NCBI GenBank assembly: GCA_006218025.1
Contig: VBWA01000038.1
Coordinates: forward strand, 1-45,242
Source of the DNA: Rhodocyclaceae bacterium
Lineage (GTDB): Bacteria; Pseudomonadota; Gammaproteobacteria; Burkholderiales; Rhodocyclaceae
Reading direction: 5' to 3'
DNA length: 45,242 nt
Shown: positions 32,046 through 39,845 of the stretch, piece by piece
How positions within the stretch are numbered: the first letter of the stretch is position 1
Layout: each line of letters begins with the position of its first letter
Made by a program: the position numbers and the translations under genes
The notes under the pieces: generated by a model
Database searches by the model: none
What the model saw: the letters and a program-made list of their open reading frames with translations, nothing else
Told to the model about the DNA's origin: nothing

Positions 32046-34685
32046 TCAGAAAAGATCGTCCATCTCGTCGGCGCCCACGCCCGGCGGCATGCTTCCATAC
32101 TGCTGCATGTAGGCCTGCACCAGTTGGTTCTCGCGCTGGCTGAAGAACGGCGCATCTTCGTACACAAAGAACTTGGCGATATCGGCCTTGTCCAGCATCG
32201 CTTCGAGGCCTTCGCGCAGATTCTCCACGCCCCTGATCAGCAGCACTTTCTTGTCGGCGTCGAGCAGCTGGAACACGCTGGCATCCGTGGGTACGCCGGC
32301 GACATTCTCGGCGTTGAATTCGAGCCAGGCTTCCGGCGGCAGCACCATGTCCTCGATCTTCGCCGCGAGATTGCACTTGAGGCAGCGCAGCGCCTCGGCG
32401 CGGGCTGTCGCTTCATCGAAGCCGAGTTCGACTTCGTCCCAGTTGTCGCGTTTTGCCGGAGCGATGAAAATCGGATGCAGGCGCTTGCGGGTGTTGAAGC
32501 CCTCCTCGCGGCCGATATGCGGATCGGTATCCCAATCGGGCAGCAGATTTTCCTCGATGTCGCCGTCGCCACCCAGGTAGGCATCCATCGCCGCGGCCGC
32601 CTTGCGGCCTTGGGCAACCGACTCGATCAGCGTCGACGGGCCGAGCACGCAGTCGCCGCCGGCATAGACACCGGGACGGCTGGTCAGCATGCTGTCCTCG
32701 CGCACCTGCACCCGGCCGTTCTTGGAAACCTGAACGCTGTAGGCGGGAAACTCTTCGGGGCGCTGACCGATGGCGCCGATGACCAGATCGACGTCCTCGG
32801 CAAACTCGCTGCCCGCAATCTCCAGCGGACGACGACGACCGGAGGCATCCGGTTCGCCCAGTTCCATCTTCACGTAGGTGATCCTGAGGCGCGAACTGCC
32901 GCTGTCGTTGAGTTCGATTTTTTTCGGCGCCAGCAGGAAGCGGAAATTGACCTGCTCCTCAATGCAGCCCTGGACCTCGTCGTCGCGCGCCGGCATTTCC
33001 TCGCGGGTACGGCGATACACCATGTCCACCACTTCGGCACCAAGACGCCGTGCCGACCGCGCATTGTCGGTCGCGACGTTGCCGCCGCCGATCACCGCGA
33101 CGCGCTTGCCGATCACGATCGCCGTTGCCTGCCCGCGAAGCGGATTCCCAGGCACGCAAGGCGGAGCGACGCCGACTTTTCCGTCCCCGGGGATACCGCT
33201 TCGCATAACTTTGCCGGTCGTCGCCGCGCGCAGGAAGGTCGGGCTGTCGACTACGTTGGGCAAGTTGTCACCGGGGATGCCGAGCGCGTCGCCGTTCTGC
33301 GCGCCGATACCGAGGAAGATCGCATCGAAACCCTGAGCCTTCAGTTCATCGATGTTCTCGATCCGGGTGTTGAAGCGGAATTCCACACCGAGCTTTTCCA
33401 CTTCGGCCACTTCCTGGTCGATCACGTCCAGCGGCACGCGATACGACGGAATACCGTAGCGCGCCATGCCGCCTGCCGCCGGCAGGGCATCGAATACCGT
33501 GACGGCATGGCCTTTCTTGGCCAGGTAATAGGCGGCAGTCAGTCCTCCCGGCCCGGCGCCGACCACCGCGGCCTTCTTGCCGGACGGCGGCAACTGCTTC
33601 GAATGCTTGCGCCACAGGCCCGTGTCATTGTCCGCGGCGATCCGCTTGAGGCTGCGGATCGACAAAGGATCATCGAGGTCCTTGCGCCGGCAGGCGGACT
33701 CGCAGGGACTGAAACAGGCGCGACCGAGAATTCCGGGGAAGGGCAGCTTTTCGCGCACGACTGCGACCGCCTCGCCGTACATGCCGAGGCCGACCAGTTG
33801 CACGTAGCGCGGCACGTCGATGCCGGCCGGACAGGTCGCCTTGCACGGCACTTGCGTTTCTTCCTTGCGCGCCACATCGAGGGTGCGGTCCATCAGGGCG
33901 CCGGTCGGGCAGACCGTCACGCAGGCGCTGCAGAACTTGCAGCCGGATTCGAGCAAGGTCGGTGCGATGGTGCCGACCCAGGTGCGACCGTCCGTGTTCT
34001 TGACCTCGAGGCAGCCCACGCCGCGCACCTCGTTGCAGGCCACCAGGCAGCGCCGGCAGTCGATGCACAGGTTGTAGTCGCGATCGTAGAACGGTTCGTC
34101 CTTGATCACCGGCAGCTGGACGTGCTTGTAGTTCGGCGTGGTCGGCGGAATGCCGACGTAATCGGACACTTTGCGCAATTCGCAGCTGTTGAAGATGGAA
34201 CAGCAGCGCTGCTCGACCGGGTTGCCGAAGGAACACGTAGTGCGGCTGCAGCCTTCGCGCTGCGGGCAGGTCAGGCAGACATGCGGATGCGTGCCCAGCG
34301 TCCTGGCGATGCGTTCCTTGCGCAGCTTGTCGATTGCGGGTGAAGTAGTGGTGACGACCATTCCCGCCTCGACCGGAATCGAGCAGGACGTGCGCATGCC
34401 GGTCATGCCGGCGATTTCGACCACGCATAGATTGCAGCCGCTATTGCTGTCCGGGCCGCCGCCCCGCTGCGAACTCGGCGGCAGATCGGGGTGGGCACAC
34501 AGAGCCGGAATGTAGATCCCGGCGGCGCTCGCCGCGGAGAGCAACGAGACCCCCTCGGGCGCCTCGACATCCTTGCCATCGATGGTGAGCTTGACCTTGA
34601 CGCCCGCATCGGCAGCGAAACCCGCTGCACCGGGCGCCTGCCGGGTCTTGTACCACCTGATCTCGGACGTCTGTACGGCCTGCAT
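32046..34685 (-). CDS. bzdV: Large Fe-S/FAD NAD(P)H:ferredoxin oxidoreductase-type protein (BzdV-like)
   Basis: An 879-residue composite electron-transfer protein. In order: NuoG-like [2Fe-2S] domain (Cys63, 84, 87, 101); His-Cys3 segment (His133, Cys137, 140, 146); two [4Fe-4S] ferredoxin motifs (CIDCRRCLVACNE, CKFCSACVTVCP); GltD-like CKATCPAGIDVPRYV; FAD motif VGAGPGGLTAAYYLAKKGH; NAD(P) motif IGGGNVATDNARSARRLGA; GGDCVLGPSTLIESVAQGR. It should reduce the ferredoxin BzdM with NAD(P)H to feed benzoyl-CoA reductase, as proposed for BzdV and KorC. The C-terminus ends MDDLF, a tail shared with two other operon proteins. ATG at 34683-34685 has GAGGAG upstream. Confidence 0.85.
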   Translation of the reverse strand: MQAVQTSEIRWYKTRQAPGAAGFAADAGVKVKLTIDGKDVEAPEGVSLLSAASAAGIYIPALCAHPDLPPSSQRGGGPDSNSGCNLCVVEIAGMTGMRTSCSIPVEAGMVVTTTSPAIDKLRKERIARTLGTHPHVCLTCPQREGCSRTTCSFGNPVEQRCCSIFNSCELRKVSDYVGIPPTTPNYKHVQLPVIKDEPFYDRDYNLCIDCRRCLVACNEVRGVGCLEVKNTDGRTWVGTIAPTLLESGCKFCSACVTVCPTGALMDRTLDVARKEETQVPCKATCPAGIDVPRYVQLVGLGMYGEAVAVVREKLPFPGILGRACFSPCESACRRKDLDDPLSIRSLKRIAADNDTGLWRKHSKQLPPSGKKAAVVGAGPGGLTAAYYLAKKGHAVTVFDALPAAGGMARYGIPSYRVPLDVIDQEVAEVEKLGVEFRFNTRIENIDELKAQGFDAIFLGIGAQNGDALGIPGDNLPNVVDSPTFLRAATTGKVMRSGIPGDGKVGVAPPCVPGNPLRGQATAIVIGKRVAVIGGGNVATDNARSARRLGAEVVDMVYRRTREEMPARDDEVQGCIEEQVNFRFLLAPKKIELNDSGSSRLRITYVKMELGEPDASGRRRPLEIAGSEFAEDVDLVIGAIGQRPEEFPAYSVQVSKNGRVQVREDSMLTSRPGVYAGGDCVLGPSTLIESVAQGRKAAAAMDAYLGGDGDIEENLLPDWDTDPHIGREEGFNTRKRLHPIFIAPAKRDNWDEVELGFDEATARAEALRCLKCNLAAKIEDMVLPPEAWLEFNAENVAGVPTDASVFQLLDADKKVLLIRGVENLREGLEAMLDKADIAKFFVYEDAPFFSQRENQLVQAYMQQYGSMPPGVGADEMDDLF

Positions 34686-34761
34686 GGTGCTCCTCCTCGA
34701 TGCGTCTTCCGACTGGCTGCACGGCCTCGCCGGGCCACGCAATTCTGATGACTTGCTGCGA

Positions 34762-35391
34762 CTATGTCCGGCGGTAAGGCGCGTAATAAGCGCCACGACA
34801 GGCTCCCGCTCTCACTGCTGCCAAAAAACTCGTCATGTCGTGCACCGACTGCAAAAACTCGGTGGCGCAGCGGCCCACCGCGACGACCTTGTGGCAATCG
34901 CTGCCCCCCAACGTCGGCAGCCCCAGATGCTGCGACGCCTGGATGGCCAGATCGTTGTCGCTCTCGATGTTGCCGCCGTTATGCGACTCCACCGCAGCGA
35001 TGCCTTCCAGGTCCAGCAAGCCTTCGAGCAAACCGGAGAACCCCATGTCGCGAAAGGGGTGCGCCGGAGCGCAGATTCCGCCCAGGGAATTTATGCGCTC
35101 GATCACCTCGTTCAGCGGCAGATAGCTGTCGCGGCCCCAAACGTTCCAACCATCGTCCTCAATGCCGTAAGCCAGCAAGTGCCCACGATCCGTGGCGATT
35201 TCCACTCCGCGCAGGACCAGCAAGCCCTCCTCGCGACCGATGCGCTCGACCGGCTCGGACGCGTCGTAGGAATGGTGCTCGGTGATGCAGACGCCATCCA
35301 GGCCCAGCGCCTTCGCGCGCCGGATCAGGTCAAGCGGCTCCAGCCAGTTGTCGTACGAATGCTTCGTATGGCAGTGGGTATCGATCCACAT
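34762..35391 (-). CDS. PHP-domain metal-dependent phosphoesterase-like protein
   Basis: A 209-residue PHP (polymerase and histidinol phosphatase) family protein. Metal-site motifs: IDTHCHTKHSYDN at the N-terminus, GLDGVCITEHHSYD near 33-44, LLVLRGVEIATDRGHLLAYG, ICAPAHPFR near 106, ESHNGGN and GGSDCHK near 170. PHP proteins hydrolyse phosphoesters; the substrate here is unknown. It lies between the GNAT and bzdV genes, in the place of one of the unassigned bzdS/T/U genes of Azoarcus. The ATG at 35389-35391 is preceded by AGG at short spacing only, and the gene starts 25 nt after the GNAT stop. Confidence 0.78.
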   Translation of the reverse strand: MWIDTHCHTKHSYDNWLEPLDLIRRAKALGLDGVCITEHHSYDASEPVERIGREEGLLVLRGVEIATDRGHLLAYGIEDDGWNVWGRDSYLPLNEVIERINSLGGICAPAHPFRDMGFSGLLEGLLDLEGIAAVESHNGGNIESDNDLAIQASQHLGLPTLGGSDCHKVVAVGRCATEFLQSVHDMTSFLAAVRAGACRGAYYAPYRRT

Positions 35392-35416
35392 GACCTGGTG
35401 CGGCGCCTTTTGGAAC

Positions 35417-35869
35417 TCAGGGCAACACGTACTCGAGATTGACGCGCTTGGACGGCACGAACTTGTTGGCCTTGAAGAACTTCTCCAGGGCGAAGTCATC
35501 CCAGTTCACCAGCGTGTAAACCTTCTTCACCCCGGCGGCCTTCATGTTCATCATGAACTGGTCGAGCATCTCGGCGGCGACGCCGAAGTTGCGGAAATCC
35601 GGATGGACGCCCAGCGTATCGATCGTCGCCGTGGCGTCGGCAATGCCGAATTCGCCGAAGAAGACGTAACCCATGACGAAGCCCACCACCTTGCCCTCGA
35701 CCTCGCAGACGATCGAGGTGTTGATGTTGGCGGCCCGGTTCAGGATCCCGGCAATCTTGCGCTCGTAGTACTCGCGCCGCGGCTCGCCGGACGCGAAGGC
35801 GTCGATGGCGACGATGGCATCCAGGTCACTCTGGCGCAGGACGCGCATTACTCGTTTCTGATCAGGCAT
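35417..35869 (-). CDS. GNAT-family N-acetyltransferase
   Basis: A 150-residue GNAT-fold protein. RVLRQSDLDAIVAIDAFASG opens the fold, VVGFVMGYVFFGEFG is strand 3-4, and IDTLGVHPDFRNFGVAAEML is the acetyl-CoA-binding motif A (V-H-P-x-x-R-x-x-G-V/A), ending in NKFVPSKRVNLEYVLP. Its presence inside a benzoyl-CoA reductase operon suggests acetylation of a pathway protein, for example a CoA ligase lysine (inference; some CoA ligases are regulated this way). AAGGAGG lies 6 nt before the ATG at 35867-35869. The gene probably corresponds to one of the unassigned bzdS/T/U genes. Confidence 0.8.
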   Translation of the reverse strand: MPDQKRVMRVLRQSDLDAIVAIDAFASGEPRREYYERKIAGILNRAANINTSIVCEVEGKVVGFVMGYVFFGEFGIADATATIDTLGVHPDFRNFGVAAEMLDQFMMNMKAAGVKKVYTLVNWDDFALEKFFKANKFVPSKRVNLEYVLP

Positions 35870-35913
35870 TTCATTCCTCCTTGTGTAGTCGGCAGCGCCA
35901 CGGGCGCCGATCC

Positions 35914-36042
35914 TTAACGTGAAATACAGCCGCTTACGAAGTCACAGGTGATGATCGAGCGAAGCGAGCGGATGGGTAGCCCCGCCCTGGGGCGGGGATG
36001 GGGTGGGGGGCCTTCCATTCGCCTTTCGCGTGTTTCATCATC
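35914..36042. repeat. Intergenic hairpin repeat, copy 3 (GNAT upstream)
   Basis: TTAACGTGAAATA, ATCGAGCGAAGCGAGC, GGGTAGCC, a variant hairpin CCCCGCCCTGGGGCGGGG (35980-35997), ATGGGGTGGGGGGCC, ATTCGCCTTTCGCGTGTTTC and ATCATC. The hairpin bases differ from copies 1-2, but both arms changed together, so pairing is kept. Confidence 0.78.
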
Positions 36043-36067
36043 AGGGGTGCCGAGCTCCGCATGAAAG

Positions 36068-36358
36068 TTAGAACAGTTCGTCTTCGCCGGCCGGTTCGCT
36101 GCGCTTGCGGACATAGACCGTGCCATACATGAAGCCCATTTCCTGACCGGCATCGAAACAGGTGTTGCAGCCGTCGCCTTCCGTCTTGAATTCCTCGACA
36201 TGGACCTCGAAGCCCATGGCCTTGTAGTTCTGCACGATCTCGGACAAGCGCGGCTCGCCGATGACGGTCTGACGTATCCAGCCATCCTTGAGCAATTGAT
36301 CCTCGGGACTGACCACCTTTGCCTGGGCGATCGGGATGACACGTCGTGTTTCTGCCAT
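36068..36358 (-). CDS. Small conserved bzd-operon protein of unknown function
   Basis: A 96-residue protein read from ATG at 36356-36358 (MAETRRVIPIAQAKVV). One CxxC pair (CNTC, Cys64 and Cys67) lies after EEFKTEGDG, suggesting a metal or redox site. The body contains IVQNYKAMGFEVHVEEF, and the chain ends GEDELF. It directly follows the ferredoxin gene bzdM (14-nt gap) and likely equals one of the unassigned small genes (bzdS) of Azoarcus operons. The ORF could be read from further upstream through antisense-like Arg-rich sequence, which is rejected. No function is known to me. Confidence 0.7.
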   Translation of the reverse strand: MAETRRVIPIAQAKVVSPEDQLLKDGWIRQTVIGEPRLSEIVQNYKAMGFEVHVEEFKTEGDGCNTCFDAGQEMGFMYGTVYVRKRSEPAGEDELF

Positions 36359-36372
36359 GGGAATCACCTCGC

Positions 36373-36657
36373 TCACCACGAATGCTTGATCGCACCCGGC
36401 GTACATGCCGTGATACAGGGCAGGCTGGCGTAGCCGCCGGACGGCTTGCAGTCGGCGCAATCGTAGGCCAGGGTCCGGCAGTTGGGCTTCTTCACCCAGG
36501 CTACTTCGTCGTCGTAGTCGTCGGTGATGATTTCGAACATCTGCTTCGGGCAGGCCGTCAGGCAGGCGCGCTCCGCGGTGCAGCCGATGCACTTGTCGGT
36601 GTCGATACTGATGTAGTACTCACCGGAACCGTCCTTGTAGCCGTAGTTGGCGATCAT
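36373..36657 (-). CDS. bzdM: 2[4Fe-4S] ferredoxin, electron donor of benzoyl-CoA reductase
   Basis: A 94-residue ferredoxin. First cluster CIGCTAERACLTACP (Cys23, 26, 32, 36) has a longer Cys2-Cys3 spacing than standard; second cluster uses Cys60, 67, 70, 81, 85 in CRTLAYDCADC and PCITACTPG. This arrangement, with extended loops, matches BzdM/BcrF-type ferredoxins that pass low-potential electrons to benzoyl-CoA reductase. ATG at 36655-36657 has GGAG upstream; the longer reading is rejected. It follows bzdQ by about 100 nt. Confidence 0.85.
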   Translation of the reverse strand: MIANYGYKDGSGEYYISIDTDKCIGCTAERACLTACPKQMFEIITDDYDDEVAWVKKPNCRTLAYDCADCKPSGGYASLPCITACTPGAIKHSW

Positions 36658-36754
36658 GTCTCTCTCCTTCTGTTGAAACCCCTGCGCAGCAAGGCGGTCG
36701 AGCAAAGTACGCTCTCCTCGCCGCTGCGGATGGTCAGGGCACCGCAGGAAGCTA

Positions 36755-37672
36755 TCAGGCAGCCGCTGCTTTCTTCGACATCAAGGTGTAGCCGAACAGC
36801 GCAGCCCCGAGCGCCCCGGCGATCTGGCTGTCGACCTTGGTCTCCATCGCCTTGATGCCCAGCAGCTTCTCGATGCGCTTGACCACGCCCGGGTTCTTGG
36901 CGATGCCGCCGGTGATGAAGAAGCCTTCCTCCACCCCGATCCGCTCCAGCAGGGATACCACCCGCTCGGCCATGGCCTGGCAGTAGGCGGCGATCACCTT
37001 GTTCTTGGTGTAGCCGGCCTTCAGGAGACCCAGCGCTTCGGACTTGGCGAAGACGACGCAGACCGACGACACGGCGGACGGCTCGACATCGACGTCGAAG
37101 GAACGGGGGCCGAGTTCGGCGATCGGGATCTGCATCAGGTCCGAGATGACTTCCATGCCGCGGCCGGTGCCGGCAGCGCACTTGTCGTTCATCAGAAAGT
37201 TGGTGACCTTGCCCTTTTCGTCGCAGTGGATGGCCTTGCAGTCCTGGCCGCCCATGTCGAGGATGGTGCGCACGCTGTTGCCGCCCATGTAGTTGGCGCC
37301 GCGGGCATGGCAGGCGATTTCGGTGATGGCCTTGTGGGCGAAGGGCACATTGACCCGGCCGTAGCCGGTGCCGACGACGTAGTGGATGTCTTCGAGCTTC
37401 ATGCCGCACTTGTCCATGACACCCTGTAGGGCGTTGGTGGCGGAATCCGGCGAATTGTTGCCGGTGCGCATGCTGTTGAAGCCGTAGAGTTCGCCATCGA
37501 CGACGAGCACGGCCTGGGACGAGACGGAGCCGACGTCGATGCCGCAGGTGATGATCTTGGCGGTTTTCCAGTCCTTGGTTTCGTCGATCCAGACGCTTTC
37601 CTGCCAGCGCCAGAATTCCTTCTTCTCGGGGGCCGTCTCGGCAACCACGGGTGCGCTCACTTCTGCATTCAT
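36755..37672 (-). CDS. bzdQ: Benzoyl-CoA reductase ATPase subunit BzdQ
   Basis: A 305-residue ASKHA-fold ATPase subunit (BadF/BadG/BcrA/D family). Phosphate-1 region CGIDVGSVSSQAVLVVDGE, adenosine region DMGGQDCKAIHC, cluster cysteines in DKCAAGTGRGMEVISDLM and VCVVFAKSEALGLL, and TGGIAKNPGVVKRIEKLLG near the C-terminus. With BzdP it forms the ATP-hydrolysing module holding a bridging [4Fe-4S] cluster. The N-terminal 40 residues (FWRWQESVWIDETKDW) are an extension seen in the BzdQ/BcrA type. ATG at 37670-37672 has GAGGAG about 7 nt upstream; bzdP ends 24 nt before it. Confidence 0.92.
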   Translation of the reverse strand: MNAEVSAPVVAETAPEKKEFWRWQESVWIDETKDWKTAKIITCGIDVGSVSSQAVLVVDGELYGFNSMRTGNNSPDSATNALQGVMDKCGMKLEDIHYVVGTGYGRVNVPFAHKAITEIACHARGANYMGGNSVRTILDMGGQDCKAIHCDEKGKVTNFLMNDKCAAGTGRGMEVISDLMQIPIAELGPRSFDVDVEPSAVSSVCVVFAKSEALGLLKAGYTKNKVIAAYCQAMAERVVSLLERIGVEEGFFITGGIAKNPGVVKRIEKLLGIKAMETKVDSQIAGALGAALFGYTLMSKKAAAA

Positions 37673-37696
37673 GTTTTCACTCCTCTTCCGTAGGGG

Positions 37697-38506
37697 TTAG
37701 TGCTGACGTTCGGCGGCAATTAACGCGCAGCCGAGGGCACTGATGTATTCCGGCATGTCGGGCAAGGATATCGTGTCGACGCCCATCGCGTTCTTCAGCG
37801 ACTGGACGAAGCCGGCGTTGTGCACCATGCCGCCGATGAGGACGACTTCGCCTTCGATGCCGACGCGGCGCACCATGGCGCAGACCCGGCTGGCCACTGC
37901 GTCGAGCACAGCCTTGGCGATATCGTTCTTCGGCGTCGCCGAGTGGATCAGGGACACCACTTCGGATTCGGCAAACACGGTGCACTGGGCGTTCATCGGG
38001 ATCGATTTGTCGGACAGGAGGCTGGCTTCGCCGAATTCCTTGAGGGTCATTTGCAGGGCACGGCTCATGGCTTCGGCAAACGATCCGGCGCCGGCGGCAC
38101 ATTTCTCGTTGCCGGCGAAGTCGATGGCCCGGCCTTCGCCGTCGGTCTTCATGCCGCGGCCTTCTTCGGCGCCGACATCGACCACGGTGCGGGCCTGCGG
38201 GTACATATAGACCGCGCCCTTGGCGCCGGCGGTCATTTCGGTGATGCCTTCGCTGGCGAAGGCGACTTGCTTGCGTCCGGCGCCGGTGGCGAAGATGGCC
38301 TTGACGTCGGTGCGCTTCAAGCCGGCGGCGGCCAAAGCGTCGTCGAAGGCCTTGTCGGCGGCCTGGTCCTGGTCCAGGTCACCGGGCATCATGATGTGTG
38401 TCTTCTTGACGCCGTACTTGAGTTGCGGCGCTCCGTCTACCTTGAGTTCTTCCAGCAGCACCACTTTGACGCTGCGCGAGCCCATATCGATTCCAGCGGT
38501 AATCAT
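37697..38506 (-). CDS. bzdP: Benzoyl-CoA reductase ATPase subunit BzdP
   Basis: A 269-residue ASKHA ATPase paralogous to BzdQ. Phosphate-1 GIDMGSRSVKVVLLEE, VVDVGAEEGRGMKTD, cluster cysteines in NEKCAAGAGSFAEAMSRAL and QCTVFAESEVVSLIHS, and IGGMVHNAGFVQSLKNAMG. ATP hydrolysis drives electron transfer to the BzdNO active site. ATG at 38504-38506 (MITAG) with GAGGAG upstream is used; the longer reading overlaps bzdO and has no similarity. Confidence 0.92.
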   Translation of the reverse strand: MITAGIDMGSRSVKVVLLEELKVDGAPQLKYGVKKTHIMMPGDLDQDQAADKAFDDALAAAGLKRTDVKAIFATGAGRKQVAFASEGITEMTAGAKGAVYMYPQARTVVDVGAEEGRGMKTDGEGRAIDFAGNEKCAAGAGSFAEAMSRALQMTLKEFGEASLLSDKSIPMNAQCTVFAESEVVSLIHSATPKNDIAKAVLDAVASRVCAMVRRVGIEGEVVLIGGMVHNAGFVQSLKNAMGVDTISLPDMPEYISALGCALIAAERQH

Positions 38507-38528
38507 TTTGTGTTCTCTCCTCGTCTCG

Positions 38529-39839
38529 TTAGGCGGCCTGACGGCGCAGACCCAGTTGTTCCATGAAGGCATCGACCCGGGCCTGCGTCCGCACTTCATC
38601 GAATTCGCGCTCGTCACCCATGTTGCCTTCGAAGGTCATGATCGGCACGCCGGCATTGGCGATACCCTGCCGATTTTCCATGATGCCCATCGAAAGGCCT
38701 TCGCAGCCGCGGTTCAGGTGCAGCATGACGCCATCGACCTGCCATTCCTTGACGATGCGCAGCATCATCGCGGTCTTCAGGCGCGGATCGAAAAAGTGCT
38801 GCCACTGCGGCTTCGACAGATTCCAGTCGGCATACAGGCGCACTATCTGGTCGCGGGTATTCATCTCGATACCCTTCTCCCAGGGCAAGGACCGACCGCC
38901 CCAGCTGCCATCCGGCTTGTCTTCCCAAATGCCTTCGAGGGCAAAGGTGTAGAGCGAACCGATCGACACCGCGCCAAAGCTTTCGAGGTAGCGGAAGATC
39001 TTGAGGAAGGACCAGGGCGGCTGGGTATCCGACATCATGCGGCAACGTTCGTTGGGCACTGCCGCGATGCCGCGGGCGACGCGATCCTTCACTTCTTCGT
39101 AGAGTTCGTCGTAGAAGTCGGCGCACCACTGCGAGGACTTCGCCAGGGTCGCCAGGACGTAGAGCGAATACATGGTCTTTTCGTCGAGCGGCGCCGGCTT
39201 GACCTTGTTCAGGGCGCAGATGTCGGCCCAACGGCTGGTCGAGCGCATTTCGTTCTTGACCGCCTTGAGGAATTTCTCGTCGTCGAAGGTGCGACCCGTG
39301 GATTTTTCCAGGAACTCGATGCCGTCGTGGATCTGGTTGCTGACGTAGTCGAGACGCGCGGCATTCATGTCCTTGTAAGGGCCGACGCCGACATCGACGT
39401 AGAACTGCGGCACCTTCTCTTCCTTGGCGACGTGCTGGTACCACTTCGAGTGCGAGCAGCAGATCTGCGTCTGGAAAATGAAGTCCGGCTTGGGGAACTT
39501 GCCGCCATACAGGTACTTGTCGAGGTGCATGCCACCCCAGTAAATGCGCATGTAGGAGCAAAGATCGCGGGCAAAACCCACTGATTCGGCCGCGTCCATG
39601 CACTCCTTGGCAAACTTCTTGTCGTGCGCAATCGCCGCGGCGTAAGGCTCGCCGGTCAGCGAATAGACGTCGTCGCCGAGACCTGCCGGCACCGCATCCA
39701 GCGCCCAGGCGGAGCCGGACCAGCGCAAACCGCCATTGTCCTTGGCCCGGGCGTAGTTCTGGTAATACTGCTCGCGCAGCTGCTTCGCCTTGCCCCACAG
39801 CTTCAGGGATTCGGTCGGATATTTGTTCTGTGCACTCAT
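38529..39839 (-). CDS. bzdO: Benzoyl-CoA reductase subunit BzdO (BcrB-like)
   Basis: A 436-residue catalytic subunit of the HgdA/BcrB family (Thauera BcrB is about the same length). It appears intact. Diagnostic stretches: [20 protein letters not shown], the Cys-Cys pair in [17 protein letters not shown] that helps bind the active-site cluster, [17 protein letters not shown], and [20 protein letters not shown] with a further conserved Cys. With BzdN it reduces benzoyl-CoA to cyclohexa-1,5-diene-1-carbonyl-CoA. ATG at 39837-39839 has GGGAG upstream. Confidence 0.92.
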   Translation of the reverse strand: MSAQNKYPTESLKLWGKAKQLREQYYQNYARAKDNGGLRWSGSAWALDAVPAGLGDDVYSLTGEPYAAAIAHDKKFAKECMDAAESVGFARDLCSYMRIYWGGMHLDKYLYGGKFPKPDFIFQTQICCSHSKWYQHVAKEEKVPQFYVDVGVGPYKDMNAARLDYVSNQIHDGIEFLEKSTGRTFDDEKFLKAVKNEMRSTSRWADICALNKVKPAPLDEKTMYSLYVLATLAKSSQWCADFYDELYEEVKDRVARGIAAVPNERCRMMSDTQPPWSFLKIFRYLESFGAVSIGSLYTFALEGIWEDKPDGSWGGRSLPWEKGIEMNTRDQIVRLYADWNLSKPQWQHFFDPRLKTAMMLRIVKEWQVDGVMLHLNRGCEGLSMGIMENRQGIANAGVPIMTFEGNMGDEREFDEVRTQARVDAFMEQLGLRRQAA

Positions 39840-39845
39840 TGTTTT

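Noticed and set aside
32124-34343. A 739-codon open frame on the plus strand
   Set aside because: Antisense to bzdV, whose domains and cysteines are clear; no recognisable protein in the plus frame.
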